64,000 bases of DNA, from positions 277,938 through 341,937 of the forward strand of contig CAJIYI010000001.1 of NCBI GenBank assembly GCA_905181595.1. Direction: 5' to 3'. The notes under the pieces were generated by a model. That model saw only the letters and a program-made list of their open reading frames with translations, searched no databases and was not told where the DNA came from. This DNA is from an uncultured SAR86 cluster bacterium (GTDB taxonomy: Bacteria > Pseudomonadota > Gammaproteobacteria > Magnimaribacterales > D2472). Below are positions 9,667-20,003 of the stretch, in pieces (positions within the stretch are counted from its first letter, which is position 1; the number at the start of each line of letters is the position of its first letter). Both the position numbers and the translations under genes were made by a program.

Positions 9667-9690
9667 TCTCAAGCAAATTTTCTATAGAAT
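9663..9690 (+). promoter_or_regulatory. Sigma-70 type promoter for rpsB-tsf
   Basis: TTGATC (9663-9668) and TAGAAT (9685-9690) are 16 bp apart, in the only sizeable gap before the translation/envelope gene run. The -35 box overlaps the dapB stop. The expected start near 9697 leaves an untranslated leader of about 95 nt, which contains the structured element below. Confidence 0.55.
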
Positions 9691-9732
9691 ACACAGACTT
9701 TAAATCCCGAAAGCGCTATTGAGATTATTGTT

Positions 9733-9787
9733 GGGGTGCTCCATTGGAGTCAACTATATGAAGCGCTGGAGTATTAACCCCGGAGGA
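9733..9787 (+). promoter_or_regulatory. rpsB 5' leader with paired element next to the ribosome site
   Basis: GGGGT (9733-9737) can pair with ACCCC (9777-9781), and inside it CTCCA (9739-9743) pairs with TGGAG (9767-9771). A competing hairpin CTCC-ATT-GGAG (9739-9749) is also possible. The Shine-Dalgarno GGAGGA (9782-9787) follows directly. S2 leaders in Gammaproteobacteria are known autoregulatory sites bound by S2, so this is likely such an element. The pairing itself is read from sequence and not tested. Confidence 0.6.
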
Positions 9788-9791
9788 AATT

Positions 9792-10798
9792 GTGAGCATT
9801 GTTTCAATTAAAGACCTGTTAAACGCAGGCGTTCATTTCGGTCATCAACAAAGATTTTGGAATCCTAAAATGGAATCTTATATTTTTGATACCAGAAAAA
9901 AAATTAGCATTATCGATCTTGAGATCACTAAAGAGTGTCTAAATGCTGCATCCTCTAAAGCAGAAGAAATTTGCTCCAAAGGCAACAGAGTTCTTTTTGT
10001 AGGCACAAAAAGATCAGCATCCAAAACAATTAAAGAGTCTGCTTCAGCGCTTGGCTTGCCATACATAGATAAAAGATGGTTAGGCGGGACTCTTACTAAC
10101 TGGAAAACGATTCGTGGTTCTATTAGACGGTTATTGGATATTGAAGAGCTTCAATCATCAGGGCGAATTAATAAACTTTCTAAAAAAGAAGCTGTGGATA
10201 TTACCAAGGAATATGAAAAATTAGATGCAAGTGTTGGCGGCATTAAAGATATGAAAGGTCTGCCTGATGCATTATTTGTTATAGATGTTGCCCATGAAAA
10301 AATTGCAGTAACTGAAGCAAAGAAAATGGGAATCCCTATTATTGCTTTAGTTGATACTAATTCTAATCCAGATGGCATTGATCACATTATTCCTGGAAAT
10401 GATGATGCAATCAGATCCATTAGATTAATTACTAAAGTTATAGCTGAAGCCTGTGCTAGAGGTTTAGCCACATCAACTGGTGGATTAAACCTTGCATCTG
10501 ATGATGCGGAAACTCCAGACGTAAAAATTAAAAAAGCTGCTGTAACATCTGGAAAAGCTCTGAATCTTGTTGAAAAAGGAGAATTAAGCGAGCCAGAAGA
10601 AGATGTTCCTGCTGAGATAGTCATCGAAGAGAGTGCTTTAGAGGCCTCAGAAGAAACTGTTGAAGAGGCTGTCGTTGAATCCGATACAAAGATCGAAGAA
10701 CTGTAGAAGCTGAAGAAGCGAAAGAAGTAAAAGAGACAGAAGAAGGATCTGTAGACTCATCTGATGCTGAGGTAAAAGAATCTGAGGAAGATAAATGA
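9792..10798 (+). CDS. rpsB: 30S ribosomal protein S2, with long acidic C-terminal tail (frame break near 10700)
   Basis: S2 is a 30S subunit protein. The body (residues about 1-230) has the usual motifs LLNAGVHFGHQ, DKRWLGGTLTNW and PDALFVIDVAHE. After it comes a tail of roughly 100 residues rich in Glu, Val and Ala, absent from E. coli S2 (241 aa). The frame runs into TAG at 10704-10706, but the next frame continues the same acidic composition (EAEEAKEVKETEEG) and stops at 10796-10798, overlapping the tsf ATG. One base is probably missing near 10700, and the corrected length would be about 335 residues. The GTG start at 9792 has a strong GGAGGA. Confidence 0.93.
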
Positions 10799-11652
10799 GT
10801 ATTTCTGCCAGCCAAGTTAAAGAATTAAGGGAGATGTCTGGAGTCGGAATGATGGAGTGTAAAAAGGCCTTAGTTGAAACTAATGGAGATTTACAACAGG
10901 CTTTAGATTTACTTAGAGCTAATAGTTCTTTAAAAGCTGAAAAAAAAGCTTCTAGAGTTGCTGCTGATGGAGCAGTTAAAGTTGCTGAGACATCATCCTA
11001 CGTTAGTTTGGTTGAAATCAACTCAGAGACAGATTTTGCTGCAAAAGATGCTCAGTTCAAAGACTTTATAAGCTCTGTAGCTGATCATTTAGCAAGCTCT
11101 CAAATAGATTCCATCGAAGTTCTAAACGAAGCTTTTGATGCACAGCGACAAACTCTTATTCAATCCATTGGAGAAAATATCCAATTACGAAGACTTAGCA
11201 CCCTTACGATTTCAGATGGTGGTTCTATTGGTTCATATATTCACTCTGACGGAAGGCTAGCAGCGCTAGTTTCACTAAACGTTGATAATCAAGATTTAGC
11301 AAAGGATATTGCTATGCATGTTTCGGCCACAAGCCCGAGTTGCTTAACTTCAGATGATATGGACCCAGAGTTATTAGCGCGTGAGAAAGCTATTTATATA
11401 GCTCAAGCAGAGGAGTCAGGCAAAGACGCAGCTATTATGGAGAAGATGGTAGAGGGAAAGGTAAAAAGATTTTTATCCGAGGTTACCCTTGTCTCCCAGG
11501 CATTCGTGAAGAATCCCGATCAATCCATTCAGCAATTACTAGATGATAATAATGCCTCTATTATAGACTTTGTTCGCTTTAAAGTAGGCGAAGGCATTGA
11601 AGTAGAGGTCAAAGACTTCGCGACTGAGGTGGCTGAACAGTTAAAAAAATGA
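10795..11652 (+). CDS. tsf: Elongation factor Ts
   Basis: EF-Ts recycles EF-Tu-GDP to EF-Tu-GTP. The N-terminal UBA-like domain reads [19 protein letters not shown], followed by the nucleotide-exchange motif SETDFAAKD (residues about 76-84) and two core subdomains. The length of 285 residues matches the family. Its ATG overlaps the probable S2 stop (ATGA), and it overlaps pyrH by 4 bp, so the three are translationally coupled. Confidence 0.97.
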   Translation: MSISASQVKELREMSGVGMMECKKALVETNGDLQQALDLLRANSSLKAEKKASRVAADGAVKVAETSSYVSLVEINSETDFAAKDAQFKDFISSVADHLASSQIDSIEVLNEAFDAQRQTLIQSIGENIQLRRLSTLTISDGGSIGSYIHSDGRLAALVSLNVDNQDLAKDIAMHVSATSPSCLTSDDMDPELLAREKAIYIAQAEESGKDAAIMEKMVEGKVKRFLSEVTLVSQAFVKNPDQSIQQLLDDNNASIIDFVRFKVGEGIEVEVKDFATEVAEQLKK

Positions 11653-12362
11653 CCACACTTTCCTATAAGCGTCTCCTTGTTAAATTTAGTGGAGAAGCTG
11701 TTGCTGGGGAAGATGAACATGGCATTGATCCCAAAATATTAGATAAAATGGCAGCCTCTGTGAAAGATTGCAGAGACTTAGGTGCCGAAATTGGGATTGT
11801 CATTGGTGGCGGTAATCTTTTTAGGGGCGAGAAATTAAGCCAAGCAGGCATGGATAGGGTTGCTGGCGACCATATGGGAATGCTAGCCACTGTAATGAAT
11901 GGCATCGCTTTAAGAGATGCTCTTGAAAGGGCGGGTGTCAAAACAAGGGTAATGTCAGCTATCTCTATGTCAGGATTAGTTGAGCATTATGATAGAAGAC
12001 TGGCAATTCAGCTCTTAGCTAACGGTTTTGTTGTAATTTTTACTGCAGGAACTGGCAATCCATTTTTTACTACCGATAGCGCTGGCTGTCTTAGGGCGAT
12101 AGAAACTCAATCTGATGTAATGTTAAAAGCCACTCGAGTTGATGGAGTTTATTCCGATGATCCAGAAAAAGTTCCCGATGCTACTTTTTATTCAACCCTT
12201 ACTTATGATGAGGCGATACAAAAAAATCTAAAAGTGATGGATGCGACAGCATTAACCCTTGCAAGAGACCATCAATTACCTTTAAAGGTATTTAATTTAA
12301 ATCATCCTGATGCGCTGAAAAAAATTGCTTGCGGTGAAGAAATTGGGACATTAATATCATAG
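11649..12362 (+). CDS. pyrH: Uridylate kinase
   Basis: PyrH phosphorylates UMP to UDP. This is the bacterial amino-acid-kinase-fold enzyme of 237 residues with KFSGEAVAG near the start, the glycine loop [24 protein letters not shown], and the nucleotide-site segment [13 protein letters not shown]. All core motifs are present. The gene sits between tsf and frr as in E. coli, with a 4-bp overlap with tsf and a 2-bp gap to frr. Confidence 0.98.
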   Translation: MTTLSYKRLLVKFSGEAVAGEDEHGIDPKILDKMAASVKDCRDLGAEIGIVIGGGNLFRGEKLSQAGMDRVAGDHMGMLATVMNGIALRDALERAGVKTRVMSAISMSGLVEHYDRRLAIQLLANGFVVIFTAGTGNPFFTTDSAGCLRAIETQSDVMLKATRVDGVYSDDPEKVPDATFYSTLTYDEAIQKNLKVMDATALTLARDHQLPLKVFNLNHPDALKKIACGEEIGTLIS

Positions 12363-12364
12363 TT

Positions 12365-12919
12365 ATGAATGAAATAATTAATGATATTAAACCTAAGATG
12401 CAAAAATCAATTGATTCGCTTATGCACGAGTTTAATAAGATTCGTACCGGAAGAGCAAATCCTAATATCTTAGATACTGTTAAAATTGATTATTACGGAA
12501 ATCCAACACCAATAAGTCAAGCAGCCAATATCTCCATAGAAGAGGGAAGAACTCTTGCGATTTCACCTTGGGATAAGTCTTTAATTGGAGAGGTAGAAAA
12601 GGCTATTATGAAAGCAGATTTGGGTTTAAATCCTAGTACAAGTGGGGATTTGATTAGGGTAACTATGCCAGTCTTGACTGAAGAAACTCGGCAGGAATAT
12701 ATTAAGCAAGCTAGAACGGAAGCCGAAAATTCTCGCATATCTATTAGAAATACTCGTCGAGATGCAAATAATAGCGCCAAAGATCAGCAAAAGGCTGGTG
12801 ATATCTCTGAAGATGATCTCAAAAGGATAGAGGATCTTGTGCAAAAAGAAACAGATCACTTTATCGGTCTTGTTGAGGCTGAGCTTAAGAAGAAAGAAGA
12901 AGATTTAATAGAAATCTAG
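12365..12919 (+). CDS. frr: Ribosome recycling factor
   Basis: RRF splits post-termination ribosomes together with EF-G. The 184-residue protein carries the conserved MHEFNKIRTGRANPNILD, YYGNPTPISQAANIS and the C-terminal helix pair with RRDANNSAKDQ and EDDLKRIEDLVQKETD. The length is standard (E. coli 185). It ends 21 bp before uppS within the same transcript. Confidence 0.98.
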   Translation: MNEIINDIKPKMQKSIDSLMHEFNKIRTGRANPNILDTVKIDYYGNPTPISQAANISIEEGRTLAISPWDKSLIGEVEKAIMKADLGLNPSTSGDLIRVTMPVLTEETRQEYIKQARTEAENSRISIRNTRRDANNSAKDQQKAGDISEDDLKRIEDLVQKETDHFIGLVEAELKKKEEDLIEI

Positions 12920-12940
12920 ATTCTTTTCCCAGCAGCCAAG

Positions 12941-13672
12941 ATGGCAAAACATAAAACTAAATCTTTCAACCTTTCAGGGGCAAATGTAGCCATCATCATG
13001 GATGGAAATGGGAGATGGGCTAAAAAAAATACACTTAACGTTACTTCAGGTCATGAGAAAGGGGTTGATGTAGTAAGAAGAATTGTTGAGTCAGCTGCTC
13101 AGCATAAGATTGCCTCTTTGAGCTTATATGCATTTAGTACAGAGAACTGGTCCCGTCCAAAAAAAGAGATTCTTGGGATTAAGAAATTAATTATTAGCGC
13201 CATTAATGCTCAGGTACCAGACTTAATTAATCAAAAGGTTGCCTTAAAATTTTTTGGTGACTATCAAGGGTTTGGTCCTGAGGTTACAAAGGCAATTGAG
13301 GGTGCGGAATTAGCAACAAATTTTTCTACACCAACGTTAGAATTAAATATTGCTCTAGGGTATGGCGGAAGAGCAGATATTCTTCAGGCGGTCAAATTAA
13401 TTGGACAAGATGTAGCTTCCCAGAATTTAAAGATAACTGAAATTTCTGATGACCTAATTTTTCAACATCTTAAAGCCCCAATCAAAGAATTAGATTTGTT
13501 AATTAGAACAGGTGGAGATCACAGGATAAGTAACTTTCTGCTTTATCATTTAGCTTATACTGAGATTCAATTTCTAGATACATTGTGGCCAGATTTTACA
13601 GAGCAGCATTTTGAGCAATGTTTGGAAGAATTTATGAAAACGGAGAGACGATTTGGCAAAAGAATTCTTTAG
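12941..13672 (+). CDS. uppS: Undecaprenyl diphosphate synthase (cis-prenyltransferase)
   Basis: UppS builds the C55 lipid carrier for peptidoglycan and O-antigen from FPP and IPP. Visible motifs are IIMDGNGRWAKK with the catalytic Asp at residue 21, YAFSTENWSRP, and DLLIRTGGDHRISNFLLYH near the C terminus. The length of 243 residues is normal. Its end overlaps the TTG start of cdsA by 20 bp, and it is followed by cdsA and dxr, the usual isoprenoid/phospholipid neighbours. Confidence 0.97.
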   Translation: MAKHKTKSFNLSGANVAIIMDGNGRWAKKNTLNVTSGHEKGVDVVRRIVESAAQHKIASLSLYAFSTENWSRPKKEILGIKKLIISAINAQVPDLINQKVALKFFGDYQGFGPEVTKAIEGAELATNFSTPTLELNIALGYGGRADILQAVKLIGQDVASQNLKITEISDDLIFQHLKAPIKELDLLIRTGGDHRISNFLLYHLAYTEIQFLDTLWPDFTEQHFEQCLEEFMKTERRFGKRIL

Positions 13673-14468
13673 CAATATTTTATCAAGATTGCCCTCAGCA
13701 ATTGCTCTTGCAGTTGGGGTATTTGGAATCTTATATTTGCAAAACTTGCTTATTATTTCTTTATTAGTCCTAGTGGTGGCTGGATTTCTTTGCTATGAAT
13801 GGTTGCAGGTGTCATTAACTAAAATTCACTTAAAACAGATTATTTTCTTAATAACTCCAGCGGTTTTATTCATATGTATAGGAGAAAATTTTGTTAATTA
13901 CTTTCTTTTAGTATCATTTGGATTTTGGTGCATATATGGATTGTTATTGATTTCAAAAAATACAGGACATTTCACACTTTTTAGTTTCAATAATAATTAT
14001 TTAGGCATCTTTTTAATACAATCTTTTCTTTTTGGCTTGATGGTAATTTTACTATTTCCAAATTCTAGCGTTAATCATTTTTTTGTTCTCTTTCTATTAT
14101 TATTTATTACAGCATTAATAGATGTAGCAGCCTATTTGGTTGGCAGCAGTATTGGCAGGACTCCATTGTTTCAGGATTTAAGTCCCAATAAAACTTTAGA
14201 GGGTTTTATTGGCTCGGTGGTTATAACTACATTATTTCTCTCCATAATTTTCTGGTTAGAGCTCATCTCATGGAATTTATTTTTACTGTTCATAGCAGTC
14301 ATTCCTTTCGCTTTTATAGGAGACTACTTTGAGAGTCACTTAAAACGCAACCAACAAATCAAAGATAGTGGTTCTTTAATTCCTGGTCACGGCGGCATAT
14401 GGGATAGGCTAGATTCACATATGGCAATTATTCCAGTTTTTGCAGCTCTGAGCTCTTTAGTGCTATGA
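13653..14468 (+). CDS. cdsA: Phosphatidate cytidylyltransferase
   Basis: CdsA makes CDP-diacylglycerol from CTP and phosphatidic acid at the inner membrane. It is a 271-residue protein with about seven to eight hydrophobic segments and the C-terminal family signature GDYFESHLKRNQQIKDSG plus PGHGGIWDRLDS. NKTLEGFIGS is the other conserved piece. The TTG start at 13653 is likely but not certain. It lies between uppS and dxr with a 4-bp overlap at each junction or slightly more. Confidence 0.95.
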   Translation: MAKEFFSNILSRLPSAIALAVGVFGILYLQNLLIISLLVLVVAGFLCYEWLQVSLTKIHLKQIIFLITPAVLFICIGENFVNYFLLVSFGFWCIYGLLLISKNTGHFTLFSFNNNYLGIFLIQSFLFGLMVILLFPNSSVNHFFVLFLLLFITALIDVAAYLVGSSIGRTPLFQDLSPNKTLEGFIGSVVITTLFLSIIFWLELISWNLFLLFIAVIPFAFIGDYFESHLKRNQQIKDSGSLIPGHGGIWDRLDSHMAIIPVFAALSSLVL

Positions 14469-15617
14469 AAAATGTAGTTTTGCTTGGTGCTACAGGAAGC
14501 ATTGGCAGTAGCACCCTAAATGTTCTTAGGCAAAATAAAGAAATTTTTACGTTAAAGGCGATTGCCTTGCATCAGAATTTAGACATCGCTTTAGAGATTG
14601 TTAATGAGTTTAGTCCTGAGCATGTATTTATTTCTGATAAAAATATTAGTACAGATCATCCTATCTTTTCTTCTGGCTGCAAGATTGTGACTTGCTTAGA
14701 GGATCTCAAGTCAGTCATTCAGAATCCAGCGATTGAAATAGTAATCTCAGCCATCTCTGGTTTTGCAGGTCTTCAGTCGAGCTACTGGGCTATTGAAGCT
14801 GGTAAAACAACACTCATTGCAAACAAGGAAAGCATCGTTTCTGCTGGTGATATTTTAATTCCATTAGCAGCTCAAACAAAGGCTAAAATTATTCCAGTTG
14901 ATAGTGAGCATAATGCTATCTATCAATGCTTGTTAGGAGAAAAAGATACATCAGCTGTATCAACAATTCTGATTACTGCATCCGGAGGCCCTTTTAGAAG
15001 GCTATCAATGCAAGAGCTAGAAACAGTTAGCCTTGAAGATGCTCTTCAACATCCAACATGGCAAATGGGGTCTAAAATTACCATTGACTCTGCAACCTTA
15101 ATGAATAAATGCCTTGAGCTCATAGAAGCTTGTTATTTATTTAATTTACCGGAATCAAGGATTGAAGTTGCAACCCACCCTCAGAGCATCATTCACTCAA
15201 TGGTTACATACCAAGATGGCTCAACCATTGCCCAGCTAAGCAATCCTAGTATGGAGGTGCCTATTGCTAATGCTTTAGGAATGGGAGATAGATTGCCCAT
15301 TAAATTTACTGCACTGGATTTTTCTGCATTGAACCTTACCTTTGAGCCCATTCCAGCTGGAAGAGAGACAATATTTGAAATGGCCAGGGAGGTCTGCAGA
15401 CAGAAGGGTAGCTCTAGGAGCTATTTTTAATGCAGCAAATGAGAAAGCTGTCCAAGCTTTTTTAGATAACGAGATTACTTTTATTAATATTTATGAAGTA
15501 GTTGAGAGAACTTTTAATCACTTCTCTTGTTCTAAGTTAACAACAATAGAAGATGTATTTGATTATGATAGACAAGCACGCATTCAAGCAGAGAAGGTGA
15601 TAAAATCCCTAAACTAA
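14465..15617 (+). CDS. dxr: 1-deoxy-D-xylulose 5-phosphate reductoisomerase (one-base frame break at 15406-15408)
   Basis: Dxr converts DXP to MEP, the first committed step of the MEP isoprenoid pathway. Motifs are the NADPH loop LGATGSIGSSTLNV, ANKESIVSAG, PVDSEHNAIYQCL, SGGPFR and WQMGSKITIDSATLMNK. The frame set at the start ends early at 15430, whereas the correct C-terminal part (NAANEKAVQAFL, onward) lies one base out of register. Removing one G from the GGG at 15406-15408 gives QKVALGAIFNAANE and aligns with E. coli Dxr without a gap (383 residues). A sequencing insertion is the likely cause. Confidence 0.93.
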
Positions 15618-15633
15618 ATTTTTCATTAACAGC

Positions 15634-16977
15634 ATGATATATCTATTTTCAGCAATTATTTTATTGGGTGTTCTGATAGCGATTCATGAGTATGGTCATT
15701 TTATAGTTGGAAGACTATGTAATATTCATATTTATAGATTCTCTATAGGAATGGGCCCAGTAATTTTTAAAAGATATGACAAGCATGGAGCTGAAATTGC
15801 TCTTTCAGCCCTTCCATTGGGTGGTTATGTAGCCTTTCATACTGAAAAAGCTTCTGATGATGATTCGGAATTGCTAGAAGGCATGACCCCAGAGCAAAAA
15901 GCAAATACTTTTGAAAGCAAGCCTAAATGGCAAAGAGCTTGTGTCATGTTGGCTGGTCCAGTGGCTAATTTCATTCTTGCAATTGGAATTCTTTCAGTTA
16001 TTTTTGCAAATTCAGTTGAGCGTCAGTTTATTCCAGAAGTATCGGACATTTCTTCGCCTTATCTTTTGCAGAACACATCATTAGAGCCTGGACATATTTT
16101 AATTTCAATTAATGGTAAGGAAGCATCTAACCTTCAACAGATCAGGCTTGAGCTTTTATCTAACTCTGGCGAAACTGGTTCGCTAGATCTTGTATTTCAA
16201 TCTCGAGACGGCCAAAGACAAGAAAGTATCTCTATTCCAATTAATGATTTTCTATCTACTGCTGAGGAGCAAAATGCTCCAGAGAATTTCTTAGGCTTTA
16301 ACTTAGCATTAAAAATGCAGCCGCTTGTTGGCGTAATATCGAAGGATTCTTTGGCTTTACAAAATGGGCTAGAGGTTAATGATCGAATACTTGCTGTGAA
16401 TAGTCAGCCCATCTACTCATTTGAAGATTTAAAAGAATTTTTGAGTAATTATGAGGGCTCAGAAATTGACCTAAAAATCCAAAGATCAGTTGAGACCTTG
16501 TATTTAAATATTCCCCTTGGAACTAGAGTGAATGCTGAGGGCTTGGAAGAGAAATTTATTGGTATTCAGCCTGGCTTAAAACGCTCTTGGTTTGGATCTC
16601 TTTCCAAAGGAGCTTATGAGACTTATAACCTGAGCTCAAAAACCCTAATGTTTGTTGGAAAAATGGTCACAGGTGATCTTGGTACTCAGAACTTAAGCGG
16701 CCCCATAGGCATAGTTAAAATGTCTGGAGATACTGCAAAGGCAGGGTTTCTTCCTTTTCTTTATTTGATGGCCTTACTAAGTATTAGTTTGGGCGTTATG
16801 AACTTACTTCCTATCCCAGTTTTGGATGGTGGGCAGCTTGTTATGCTTGGGGTTGAGGCTATCAGAGGATCTCCTATGCCTGAAAAAATGGAAAATATGT
16901 TTTATCTTTCTGGTTGGGTAGCTGTAGGATTTTTGATGGTCTTTGCAGTTTTTAATGATATTTCTAAATTCTTATAA
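15634..16977 (+). CDS. rseP: Site-2 zinc metalloprotease RseP
   Basis: RseP is an intramembrane protease that cleaves anti-sigma factor RseA and remnant signal peptides. The zinc motif HEYGH lies at residues 18-22 in the first membrane segment, with LPIPVLDGGQL in the last part. Between them are two PDZ-type domains (GHILISINGKEA and NDRILAVNSQPI are their binding-groove segments). The length is 447 residues. It overlaps the upstream end of bamA only by the untranslated lead, the usual dxr-rseP-bamA order. Confidence 0.97.
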   Translation: MIYLFSAIILLGVLIAIHEYGHFIVGRLCNIHIYRFSIGMGPVIFKRYDKHGAEIALSALPLGGYVAFHTEKASDDDSELLEGMTPEQKANTFESKPKWQRACVMLAGPVANFILAIGILSVIFANSVERQFIPEVSDISSPYLLQNTSLEPGHILISINGKEASNLQQIRLELLSNSGETGSLDLVFQSRDGQRQESISIPINDFLSTAEEQNAPENFLGFNLALKMQPLVGVISKDSLALQNGLEVNDRILAVNSQPIYSFEDLKEFLSNYEGSEIDLKIQRSVETLYLNIPLGTRVNAEGLEEKFIGIQPGLKRSWFGSLSKGAYETYNLSSKTLMFVGKMVTGDLGTQNLSGPIGIVKMSGDTAKAGFLPFLYLMALLSISLGVMNLLPIPVLDGGQLVMLGVEAIRGSPMPEKMENMFYLSGWVAVGFLMVFAVFNDISKFL

Positions 16978-16984
16978 TCCCGCA

Positions 16985-19397
16985 ATGAAAAAATTATTCT
17001 TATGTTTTCTCGCATTCTTTTCATTCGCAGTAAGTGCATTTGATGAATTTTTAATAACAGATATTAGAATTGTTGGCCTTCAAAGGGTATCAATTGGCAG
17101 CATATTTACTGCCATACCGGTAAGCGTTGGTGACAAGATGAATGAAGGAAAGGTATCTGAAATTACCAGAGCATTATTTTCTACAGCTCAATTTAATGAT
17201 ATTCAAATAGGCAAAGATGGTAATGCATTGATTATAAGTGTTGCCGAGCGACCATCCATATCTTCAATAGAATTAGAGGGAAACAAAGCTTTAAAATCTG
17301 AAGATCTTTTACAAGGCTTAGAAGGCGCAGGCATATCTGAGGGTCAGGTTTACAAGCGCTCTACGCTTAATGGCATGAAGAGTGAATTAATTCGTCAATA
17401 TGCTTCTCAGGGTAGATATGGTGCTGGGGTTGAAATTGAAACTATTGATAAGCCAAGAAATACCATTGAACTTAAAATTATTATTGATGAAGGCAAAAGC
17501 GCAAAAATTAAAAAAGTAAATATTATTGGCAATGAGTTATTTTCTGACGATGATCTTGATGCGAGGATTTGAGTTAAAAGAGGGGAAGTGGTACTCATTC
17601 CTTTCTAATAAAGATAAATACTCAAAAGAAAAGCTAGAAGGGGATATTGAAAATTTAGAATCTTTTTATCTTGATAGAGGGTATTTAAAATTTTCTATAG
17701 AATCCTCCCAAGTGTCAGTGTCTAAAGATAAACAAGATGTATTCATTACTCTCAGCATCAGTGAGGGAGAGCAATATAAGATCGATGAGGTCAGCGTGAT
17801 TGGTGATGTTCCGCTGGACGAAGCAATATATAACCCTATTTTGGATAACCTCAAAGATCAAATATATTCTCAAGCTCAAATTACTTCCATAGAAGAGTAC
17901 CTAGTTAATTTTTTGGGGAATGAAGGTTATACCTTTGCTGAGGTAACGGGTAATCCAGATATGAGCGAAGAAGCCAATAAGGTTTCTCTAATTTTCTTAG
18001 TGCAACCTGGGAATAGAACTTATGCAAGGAAGATATTATTTTCTGGAAATTATCTAACCAATGATGAGGTTCTCAGAAGAGAGATGAGGCAATTTGAAGG
18101 TGCATGGGCATCTGATAACCTTATTGAAGGTTCTAAGCTGCGCCTTGAAAGACTTGGATTTTTTAAGGAAGTTAATGTAGAAACCATTCCCGTTCCTGGA
18201 ACAGAAGATCAAGTAGACATAGAGTTTACTGTGGAGGAAGAAAGCACTTCAAGTATTGGTGGATCGATTGGGTACAGTGACTTTGGTATGAATTTAGGCT
18301 TAAACCTCTCCGATAATAATTATCTTGGAAGCGGCAATAGATTCAATCTCGCTATTAATAAAAGTGTGTACCAGGAAGCCTATAATATTTCTTTCTTTGA
18401 TCCGTATTTCACTATGGATGGGGTTAGCAGGGGCTACAGTCTGTATTACCGCGTAACAGATTATGGTGAGTATAACGTTGCAAATTATTTAACTAACTCT
18501 ATGGGCGGCGGCGTTCAATTTGGTTACCCAATCAGTGATACAACTAGAATTGGTTTGAATCTTAATTTTGATAATACTGATATTGACCCTGGTTCATTGC
18601 CTTCAAGGGAAATCGCAGACTTTTTGGCCTCTGAGGGAACGGTTTTTGATGTTTTTAAAGCTCAGGCAGTTTGGTCTAAAATGACTTTAAATAGGGGTAT
18701 GTTCCCGACATATGGTTCCTCTACAGACGTTATGTTGCAAGTCACGATACCCGGAAGTGACCTGACTTACTTTAAAACTGATATCAAGCAAAAATTTTAT
18801 CGCCCGCTCGGCTTTGCAAATCTAGTTTTTGGCTTTGATGGCGAGTTAGGCTACATAGGAACTTATGGAGATACCAAGAAAACTCCATTTTTTGAAAATT
18901 TTTATTCAGGTGGTCCTCGCTCTATTCGCGGTTTTGAATCCAATACTCTTGGCCCAAGAGTTACTCCTGCTCCATGCTATGAATTTGATGCTAAGACTGG
19001 GGAGTGCCCATTAATAATTGATACTGATTTTGATGGTATCCCAGACTCCATTGCGCAAAACCCATATGGATATCAGCAAGTTAGAGATCCTATTGGTGGA
19101 AACTTATTGGTTGAGGGTAGTCTCCAGCTCATTTTCAAGCTACCTATGGTTGAAGACCAAAGGTCTATGAGATCAGCCTTTTTTATTGATTTTGGTAATG
19201 TTTTTTCTACTGATTGCCAGTCATATCAGCTCAATTGCTATGAACCCTCTATAGATGAATTGAAGTATTCCGTCGGAGTTGGAGTAACCTGGATTACAGG
19301 GTTTGGACCTATGAGCTTTAGTTTCTCCCAACCATTTAACGATGGTATATACGACAGAACTGAAGAGTTTCAGTTTACTATTGGTACTGTGTTTTAG
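16985..19397 (+). CDS. bamA: Outer membrane protein assembly factor BamA (frame break near 17568)
   Basis: BamA is the central barrel protein of the BAM complex. It has a signal peptide (residues about 1-19, ending AVSA), then five POTRA repeats (GNKALKSEDLLQ, GNELFSDDDL, VIGDVPLD and GNYLTNDEV mark their starts), then the 16-strand barrel with GGPRSIRGFESN and an aromatic C terminus (FTIGTVF). The frame stops at 17572 after DDDLDARI and resumes one base on as ELKEGKWYSFL. One extra T in ATTTGAG is the simplest explanation (803 residues when fixed). As the gene is essential, a sequence error is most likely. Confidence 0.94.
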
Positions 19398-19467
19398 TGA
19401 TTCAATATTAGTTAGTGTTTTTTATCTCAATTCATATAAAATATAACGACAATTTAAGGGGTTTAAA

Positions 19468-20001
19468 ATGAAAAAATTATTATTAGTACCAGCGTTATTA
19501 GTTTCCTTTCTAGCATCAGTATCCGCTTTTGCAGTTGAAGGTCTTGCAGTCATAGACATGAGAACAGCTGTTTTAGCAACTCAAGTATCTAAAGCTACTT
19601 TTACAGCACTTGAAGAAGAGAGTGAATATGCTGGAAATGTTGAGCAAGCTCAATTATTACAAGCTGATCGTCAAGCCATTGCTGAAAAACTTCAAAAAGA
19701 TGGTGAAACTCTTTCACAGGCTGAAATTGCTCAGATGCAAAAAGATATTCAGGATAAATCTAAAGACTTAGAATTTATTGTTGGCAAAATTCAAGCCAAG
19801 CAAAATGATACAGCTGAACAGGTTTTTAATGACCTAAATCCATCATTGCAAAAAATACTATCAGAGCTTATTGCTGCAAAAGAAGTTAAAGTTTTACTTG
19901 GTAGAGACCAAGTTCTATTTGCTGATGCTGCTTTAGACCTAACAGATGATGTAACTTCTATGTTGGATGTAGCTGCAGCAGACGGCGCAGACAAAAAATA
20001 A
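19468..20001 (+). CDS. skp: Periplasmic chaperone Skp (OmpH family)
   Basis: Skp holds unfolded outer membrane proteins in the periplasm. The 177-residue product has a signal peptide (residues 1-22, ending VSAFA), then GLAVIDMRTAVLATQVSK, and a long charged helical region (about 50-140) that makes the jellyfish tentacles. Its place between bamA and lpxD is the standard one. The 70-bp gap before it is the longest in the envelope block, with a GGGG ribosome site. Confidence 0.92.
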   Translation: MKKLLLVPALLVSFLASVSAFAVEGLAVIDMRTAVLATQVSKATFTALEEESEYAGNVEQAQLLQADRQAIAEKLQKDGETLSQAEIAQMQKDIQDKSKDLEFIVGKIQAKQNDTAEQVFNDLNPSLQKILSELIAAKEVKVLLGRDQVLFADAALDLTDDVTSMLDVAAADGADKK

Positions 20002-20003
20002 GT

